From: UBA6918 sp040754425
GTDB taxonomy: Bacteria > Pseudomonadota > Gammaproteobacteria > Burkholderiales > Thiobacillaceae
Direction of reading: 5' to 3'
Assembly (NCBI GenBank): GCA_040754425.1
Contig: JBFMCR010000029.1
Span: forward strand, 1-29,434
DNA: 29,434 nucleotides
Shown here: one piece after another, positions 25,251 through 29,434 of the stretch
How the letters are laid out: each line of letters starts with the position of its first letter
Position numbering within the stretch: the stretch's first letter is position 1
Translations under genes and position numbers: made by a program
Notes under the pieces: model-generated
Told to the model about the DNA's origin: nothing
Database searches by the model: none
What the model saw: the letters and a program-made list of their open reading frames with translations, nothing else

Positions 25251-26588
25251 ATGGAAATCCTCGGCATGTATCCCACCTGGTACGACCCCACTCTCGGCAG
25301 CGGCTGGGTGCTGGGCGTCATTGCCGTCATCCACGTCCTGGCCTCGCACACTTCGGTGGGCGCGGCACTGGTCTTTGCCTGGCTGGCCACTGCCGCCTAC
25401 AAGCGGCGGCGGCCCGAACTGCTGGAGTATGTGCGCCGCTATGGAGTGGTGCTGCTGGTGTTTTCCTATGTGCTGGGTTCCATCACCGGTCCCGGCATCT
25501 GGTTTTCCGCTACGGTGGCCAGCCCTCGCGGCATTTCGGCGTTGATCCACAGCTATGTCTGGGTGTGGGCAACCGAGTGGGTGTTCTTCGTCGGCGAGGT
25601 GGTGGGCATCTACGCCCTGGTCTATCTGGCCAACAAGGTGGACCAGAAGACCCACCTCAACCTGGTACGCTTCTTCGCCATCGCCTCCTGGGCCACCATG
25701 CTGATCATCGTCGGCATCCTGTCTTTCATGATGTGGCCCGGTCAGCAGGCCTGGTACACGGAAGGGGGGACGCTGAACGGCTTCTACGGCTCCTATACCT
25801 TCGGCCAGGTGATCACCCGCACGGCCTTCATGCTGATGTGCGCCGCAGTGGTGGGCGGTATCGTCGCCAGCCGGATCGATGACGCCGATTTCCGCAAGGA
25901 AATGACCCGCAAGCTGGCGGTACTTGGCATCGCCGGCGCCGTGATCGCTTTCCTCGGCCTGCAATGGACGCTGACCACATTGCCCGGGCACGCCCGCGAG
26001 GTCATGGCGCTGCGCCTGCCTGCCTGGTTCGTGCCCAGCATGTGGGCCACCTTCGGCGGCATCATCGCCTATCTTGCATTGACCTTCTTCGCACCGCGCA
26101 TCCTCACGCCCTGGCTGTCGGTCGGCGCAGCCATCGCCGTGATGGTATTCGGCATCTGGCCGGAAGAAACCTCGCGCGAATCCATGCGCAAGCCCTGGGT
26201 GGCGGGCCAGTACGTCTACTCCAACCAGGTCATCGGCCGCGACGTGCCGGCGCTGGGAATCAAGTCCGACCTCCCCGCCTTGCAGTCCCGGGGCATGCTG
26301 GCGTCGCATCCCTTCGTGCCGGATGGCCTGCGCCAGGTTACCGAGGCGAACAGGGCCGAGGCCGGACGCACCCTGGCGCTGATCTATTGCAGCAACTGCC
26401 ACAACCTCACCGATACCGCGACCGGCATCCGTCCCTTGCGCAAGTTGACCGCCGGCATGGACGAAACGGCATTGGCCGGCTTCATCTCGGGCGCGCTCAC
26501 CAGCGGCGCCATGCCGCACATGCCGCACATGCCGATGAGCGAGGCCGAGGCCGGCGCGCTGGCGCACTACCTGGCGGGGGCGAGATAA
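25251..26588 (+). CDS. CydA-like membrane subunit fused to a C-terminal cytochrome c domain
   Basis: 445 residues; aggagcgcca precedes the ATG. About eight or nine TM helices carry features of cytochrome bd subunit I relatives: H28 and H33 in helix 1 (VIHVLASHTSVGAAL), a GSITGPGIWFSA stretch, and SALIHSYVWVWATEWVFF with VGEVVG, where conserved His/Glu sit. After residue 310 comes a soluble domain with heme c site CSNCH (380-384) and MPHMPHMP (421-428) as likely axial Met, ending in a class I cytochrome helix (AEAGALAHYLAG). This layout matches the branch of the cytochrome bd superfamily with a fused cytochrome c; there the electron donor is inferred to be a c-type cytochrome rather than quinol. 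It is not a standard CydA. The gene at 26716 is its likely partner. Confidence 0.8.
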   Translation: MEILGMYPTWYDPTLGSGWVLGVIAVIHVLASHTSVGAALVFAWLATAAYKRRRPELLEYVRRYGVVLLVFSYVLGSITGPGIWFSATVASPRGISALIHSYVWVWATEWVFFVGEVVGIYALVYLANKVDQKTHLNLVRFFAIASWATMLIIVGILSFMMWPGQQAWYTEGGTLNGFYGSYTFGQVITRTAFMLMCAAVVGGIVASRIDDADFRKEMTRKLAVLGIAGAVIAFLGLQWTLTTLPGHAREVMALRLPAWFVPSMWATFGGIIAYLALTFFAPRILTPWLSVGAAIAVMVFGIWPEETSRESMRKPWVAGQYVYSNQVIGRDVPALGIKSDLPALQSRGMLASHPFVPDGLRQVTEANRAEAGRTLALIYCSNCHNLTDTATGIRPLRKLTAGMDETALAGFISGALTSGAMPHMPHMPMSEAEAGALAHYLAGAR

Positions 26589-26715
26589 GCCATGCGCATC
26601 ATCGCTGGCAAGCCGCCCATGGTCACCGCTTCCGCTTGCCGGGAAAGCGCCGGCCTCGCCAACACCTCCATTACCGCGCTGCACGGCAGCCGTTGATTCC
26701 TGGGAGAAAACATAC

Positions 26716-27921
26716 ATGGATCTCGCAACTCTCGAAGCGCTGCGCAGCCCCGCCGGGGTGCCCAGCCATCCGGTCATTTTCCTCGTGCTGGGCGTGCTCA
26801 CCTGGGCGCTGCACATCCTTGCGGTGCACATCGTGCTGGGCGGCGGTTTTCTCAGCCTGTTCGGTCTGCTGAAACGCGACAACCCTCGCTGGCAGCGGCT
26901 GTCGGCCATGCTGCTCGAACATGCCAAGATCGGCGTTTCCATCGCCATCGTGGTCGGCGTCGCGCCGTTGCTCTTCGTGCAGGTGATCTACGATCCGTTC
27001 TGGTATGTCTCCAACGTGCTCTCCGCGCGCTGGGCGATCGGTTTCATCCTGCTCCTGCTGCTCGGCTACTGGGCGCTCTGGCTGCATTACGCGCACACCA
27101 AAAAGGCCGGTGAAAAAGCCACGCCGGCCTGGCTCGGCCTGTCGCTCGGCATCCTGCTGCTGGTCGGCTTCATCATGCATGTGCTGTCCGTGCAGATGCT
27201 GTCACCCGACCAGTGGATGAGCTGGTACGCGCCGGGCGGGAAGATCGATGCCTCCGGCAGCAAGATCCACGACGCGCTGCTGCCGCGCTGGGCCTTCATC
27301 ATCGGCCTGGCCGCACCGGTCACCGGCGCCTGGTTGCTGGCCTGCCGCAAATATCTGTCTGCACGCGAGGGCGAGGATGCCGGCTATGTGGAATTTGTAG
27401 GCGCCGTCGGCCGCAGGCTGGCCCTGTACGGCGGGGTGGTTTCTGTCCTGCTGCTGGGCGCCTGGATGTCCAGCCTGCCAGTCAACATGGCGGCCTTCGC
27501 GCTGTCGCCCTGGACACTTGCTGCCGCCGTCGCGGTGCTGCTCCTGGCCGTCGCCGCCTGGAAACTGCCGGATGGCCTCGCCTACTATCTGCCCCTGCTG
27601 GCACTGCTCATGGCCCTGGCCGTCGGCGTTCAGCGCGAGGCCTATCGCTACGCCGTCCTGCACGACGGTTTCGGCTACGACTTCATGAACTATCCGATCG
27701 CCATGGACTGGTACAGCACCATCCTGTTCTTCGCCACCTTCCTCATCGTCGGCGGCATCCCGCTCGCGTTCATGCTGTCGCTGTCCTGGAAGGCCGGCCA
27801 GGCGCGCGGTGTGTACACCGCCGGGCCGGTGATCGCCAGGCTCGGCGCCGCCAGCGTGGCGGTGGCCCTGCTGTGGGTCGTCCAGTACTTCGCCTTCGGA
27901 TTCTGGGTGCTGGCCAATTAG
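26716..27921 (+). CDS. CydA-like membrane protein, partner of the cytochrome c fusion
   Basis: 401 residues; gggagaaaacatac precedes the ATG. About ten TM helices and no heme c site. Helix 1 has ALHILAVHIVLGGGF with H33 and H38, the same H-x4-H spacing as the preceding protein, and the next helices (VGVAPLLFVQVIYDPFWYVS, RWAIGFILLLLLGYWALWLH) occupy equivalent places, so I read the two as paralogs. Other conserved-looking residues: HVLSVQMLSPDQWMSWY, and YGGVVSVLLLGAWM. Its function is inferred from the pairing: it would form a heterodimeric membrane core with the fusion protein. The 127-nt gap contains no strong feature apart from a 34-codon reading frame at 26592-26696. A terminator follows at 27949. 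Confidence 0.75.
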   Translation: MDLATLEALRSPAGVPSHPVIFLVLGVLTWALHILAVHIVLGGGFLSLFGLLKRDNPRWQRLSAMLLEHAKIGVSIAIVVGVAPLLFVQVIYDPFWYVSNVLSARWAIGFILLLLLGYWALWLHYAHTKKAGEKATPAWLGLSLGILLLVGFIMHVLSVQMLSPDQWMSWYAPGGKIDASGSKIHDALLPRWAFIIGLAAPVTGAWLLACRKYLSAREGEDAGYVEFVGAVGRRLALYGGVVSVLLLGAWMSSLPVNMAAFALSPWTLAAAVAVLLLAVAAWKLPDGLAYYLPLLALLMALAVGVQREAYRYAVLHDGFGYDFMNYPIAMDWYSTILFFATFLIVGGIPLAFMLSLSWKAGQARGVYTAGPVIARLGAASVAVALLWVVQYFAFGFWVLAN

Positions 27922-27948
27922 ACCATCAACGTGATGCACCTCACCTTG

Positions 27949-27969
27949 CCCGGCTGTTGGCGGGTTTTT
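27949..27969 (+). terminator. Rho-independent terminator of the CydA-like module
   Basis: cccggc pairs with ggcggg (27949-27954, 27959-27964; one mismatch), 4-nt loop, followed by five Ts (27965-27969), 28 nt after the stop at 27921. Confidence 0.65.
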
Positions 27970-28036
27970 CGTGTCCCGTCGCAGTGGAGGCAAACCACAC
28001 AAGGTGCACAATGCAGCCAGCGCGTCAAAGGCAGGC

Positions 28037-28104
28037 CAATGGGTGGAAAATCCAACCGTGTACCGACGGGCGGTGCCATGGCGGCGGTGCTTTCCGGGCT
28101 GAAG
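28037..28104 (+). pseudogene. Remnant resembling the 3' end of a tex gene
   Basis: In the plus strand this reads MGGKSNRVPTGGAMAAVLSG then LK. The Tex C-terminus in this window (24882-24955) reads MGGKPNRDQAPMGGAMAAAL then AKLK. 16 of 24 aligned positions match, with one two-codon gap and clear nucleotide similarity. It has no start, no S1 domain upstream and no stop; it ends where the truncated transporter begins. Confidence 0.5.
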
Positions 28105-28337
28105 CGCAGATGCCCGCGCTCGGCCGGGCTCATCGCCATGGCCGGGCGCAGCCGCCACACCAGCGGCGCCAGCAGCGACAGCGCCAGCGCGAAGCGCAGG
28201 AACAGCAGCGTGAACGGCTCGGCATAAGGCAGGACATACTTCGCGCCGATGAAGCCCGTGCTCCACCGCAGCACGAAGAGCATGGGGGCGTTGGCGGTGA
28301 TGTGGCGCTTGAGGTCAGGCAAGGGCACTTTCGGCAA
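28105..28337 (-). pseudogene. Truncated EamA/DMT-family transporter (N-terminal part)
   Basis: From a TTG at 28337 the minus strand encodes PKVPLPDLKRHITANAPMLF, then FVLRWSTGFIGAKYVLPYAE, PFTLLFLRFALALSLLAPLV and about 20 more residues ending SPAERGHLR. The W-S-T/S-x-F-I-x-x-K-Y and P-F-x-x-x-x-x-R-F motifs are those of the first two helices of EamA-type drug/metabolite exporters, normally about 290 residues with 10 helices. After about 78 residues the similarity ends abruptly near 28105, and the open frame continues as antisense of the tex-like remnant. So only the first repeat's start survives; it cannot be a working carrier. Confidence 0.65.
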
Positions 28338-28418
28338 TCGAAAAACCTGACATGCGCGCTCTCCTGTCAGTGCCGTGTGGGTGCGGCCTTGCCCCCGGGG
28401 CGGGCTCCCTGGGTGTCG

Positions 28419-29003
28419 TCAACCGCCGAGCAGTCCGCTCAGCACCTTCGCGTTCGATAGCCACAGCAGCAGGCCCTCCTCGTCGCCGGACAACCTGTCA
28501 TTGGTGACGATGAAGCCGGACGGGCGCCTCCAGCCCACGACGTTGTTGCCGAAGGCGTCGCTGCGCTTGCCGAACTCGCGCGCCTTGCCGAAGCGATTTT
28601 CCATCTGCGAATACAGCTTCGGCTGCTGCTCCGCCTCGAACGACACTCGCACGGCAGACAATTCGCCGTCGTCGAAGAAGAAAGCGATGATCTTGGCATC
28701 GATGCCGTTGAATTCGGAAACGGGCGACCAGCAGACCTCGTCGCCGAGCGGGTTCGTCTCCGGCGTGCAGGTGTAGTCGAGCTGGTGGTAAAGCCCCTTG
28801 ATCTCGGAGGGCGTCTCGCTGCCTTTGAGCGAATCCACATCCAGCACCACAGGCTTGGCCTGTAGCCGATCGAACAGGCTCGTGCCGGGGATGCTCATGC
28901 GGTAATCCACGGCGAGCCCCGCGCCTGCCAGCAGCAACAGCAGGATCACGAATTTGACGGACGCACTTCCCTTGGGCGAACGAATTGCCTTGAAGGCACG
29001 CAT
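28419..29003 (-). CDS. Hypothetical protein with one N-terminal TM anchor
   Basis: 194 residues; aaggggaaaagct precedes the ATG at 29003. Lys/Arg-rich leader, then one TM helix (FVILLLLLAGAGLAVDYRMS), and a mostly hydrophilic C-terminal domain of about 150 residues: SLFDRLQAKPVVLDVDSL, LYHQLDYTCTPETNPLGDEV, CWSPVSEFNGIDAKIIAFFF, WRRPSGFIVTNDRLSGDEEG. Two Cys (TCTP, VCWS) 15 residues apart could form a disulfide if the domain is periplasmic. I do not recognise the family. An upstream ATG at 29102 is less likely because it lacks a ribosome site. Confidence 0.72.
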   Translation of the reverse strand: MRAFKAIRSPKGSASVKFVILLLLLAGAGLAVDYRMSIPGTSLFDRLQAKPVVLDVDSLKGSETPSEIKGLYHQLDYTCTPETNPLGDEVCWSPVSEFNGIDAKIIAFFFDDGELSAVRVSFEAEQQPKLYSQMENRFGKAREFGKRSDAFGNNVVGWRRPSGFIVTNDRLSGDEEGLLLWLSNAKVLSGLLGG

Positions 29004-29113
29004 AGCTTTTCCCCTTGTGTGGTGGCCGATGGCCCCCTTTCGCATGTTTTCTTTCGAGATCGGCAGCGGCCTGTCGCCGGTCCGGGCAAAGGCCGCAAGC
29101 ATACGCTAACGGC

Positions 29114-29356
29114 CTACGCCGGCTTTTGCAACACCGCCCGCATCTCCTTTTCGGAGACCGGGTACTTCAGCACCGAATGCGCTGCAAAGACCTCCGTCAG
29201 CTTGCCGATGTGCGGCGCTTCGGAAGGTTGCATCACTACGATGATCTTCGCCTTGGGCGCCCTGGACTGTAGTGTGCGCAGGGTGACGTCCAGGTTCGAG
29301 ACCGTGTTGGGCTTGCACAAATTAAATGCGACGCGTGCACGGATTCCATGCGACAT
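29114..29356 (-). pseudogene. Fragment of a receiver-like domain
   Basis: 80 residues from ATG 29356 (the frame opens at 29401). The C-terminal two thirds resemble the second half of a CheY-like receiver: LRTLQSRAPKAKIIVVMQPS (helix 3, strand 4), HIGKLTEVFAAHSVLKYPVS and EKEMRAVL (strand 5, helix 5), with K-Y-P in place of K-P. The N-terminal half with the acidic pocket and phosphoacceptor Asp is missing; that part of the frame is made of the repeat at 29335-29401. So it looks like a truncated regulator; a divergent small protein is possible. Confidence 0.4.
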
Positions 29357-29401
29357 GATCGCATTCCACGCGACAAAACACGCCGCATGGAATGCGTGCA
29401 C
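29335..29401. repeat. 18-bp inverted repeat plus iterated attccaygcgaca words
   Basis: Arms 29335-29352 (gtgcacggattccatgcg) and 29384-29401 (cgcatggaatgcgtgcac) pair at 17 of 18 positions around 31 nt. Between and within them the word attccaygcgaca is repeated directly at 29343-29355 and 29363-29375, 20 bp apart, and inverted near 29384. A tatagt box on the minus strand (29405-29400) touches the right arm. Confidence 0.75.
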
Positions 29402-29434
29402 TATAGGGTAAAAGACCGCAGCATCGCCGCCTGA

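Noticed and set aside
26592..26696. 34-codon frame filling the gap between the two CydA-like genes, tested as a CydX-like small subunit
   Set aside because: The peptide is hydrophilic with no transmembrane helix, unlike CydX-type subunits; no clear ribosome site.

Overview
This 29.4 kb window is high-GC chromosomal DNA from what looks like a free-living, respiratory betaproteobacterium. The evidence for that guess is a soxYZ pair, a secreted DsrE-like protein, cytochrome genes, dense c-di-GMP signalling and the general look of the conserved proteins. No rRNA, CRISPR array or complete mobile element is present. The taxon is an inference, not a direct reading.

Layout. 1-0.4 kb: 5' end of an IS630-type transposase running off the left edge, then a dispersed inverted repeat. 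0.4-6.2 kb: a CDP-alcohol phosphatidyltransferase, tRNA-Arg(CCT), and a same-strand signalling cluster (MASE3 histidine kinase; REC-GAF-PAS-GGDEF-EAL protein; Rcp1-like response regulator). 6.2-8.3 kb: a conserved gene split by one in-frame TAG, a YbaK-type deacylase and a divergent pirin. 8.3-12 kb: a minus-strand operon of a sensor-GGDEF-EAL protein, a zinc-binding (CZB) diguanylate cyclase and a membrane protein. 12.0-12.5 kb: a gene-poor stretch of nested inverted repeats, probably a non-autonomous element. 12.5-15.9 kb: small lipoprotein, heme-binding (GlcG/HbpS) protein, MFS transporter, DUF456 protein, a 58-residue secreted protein and the DsrE-like protein. 15.9-17.5 kb: UPF0149 protein and soxYZ. 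17.7-20.5 kb: DUF192 protein, a frameshifted SDR gene, a glycine-zipper lipoprotein, a Spy/CpxP-like chaperone with an RstA-like box, and a monoheme cytochrome c. 20.5-25 kb: psd, a winged-helix protein behind a promoter-terminator leader, a YkgJ cysteine-cluster protein and tex. 25.2-27.9 kb: a two-gene respiratory module, a CydA-like membrane protein fused to cytochrome c followed by a second CydA-like protein. 27.9-29.4 kb: a scar where a tex-like 3' fragment abuts a truncated EamA transporter, a one-TM hypothetical protein, and a receiver-domain fragment behind an iterated repeat.

How the genes fit together. Two separate c-di-GMP clusters (about 1.2-6.2 kb and 8.3-12 kb) combine a predicted phosphodiesterase with a degenerate GGDEF, a bifunctional-looking GGDEF-EAL protein and a zinc-responsive cyclase. 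soxYZ, without soxXA or soxB nearby, with a secreted DsrE-like protein points to sulfur-compound oxidation. The CydA-like/cytochrome c pair suggests a non-canonical terminal respiratory complex. The window also carries an unusual number of broken genes (nonsense, frameshift, truncation, fusion scar), so verifying those positions in raw reads matters for interpretation.
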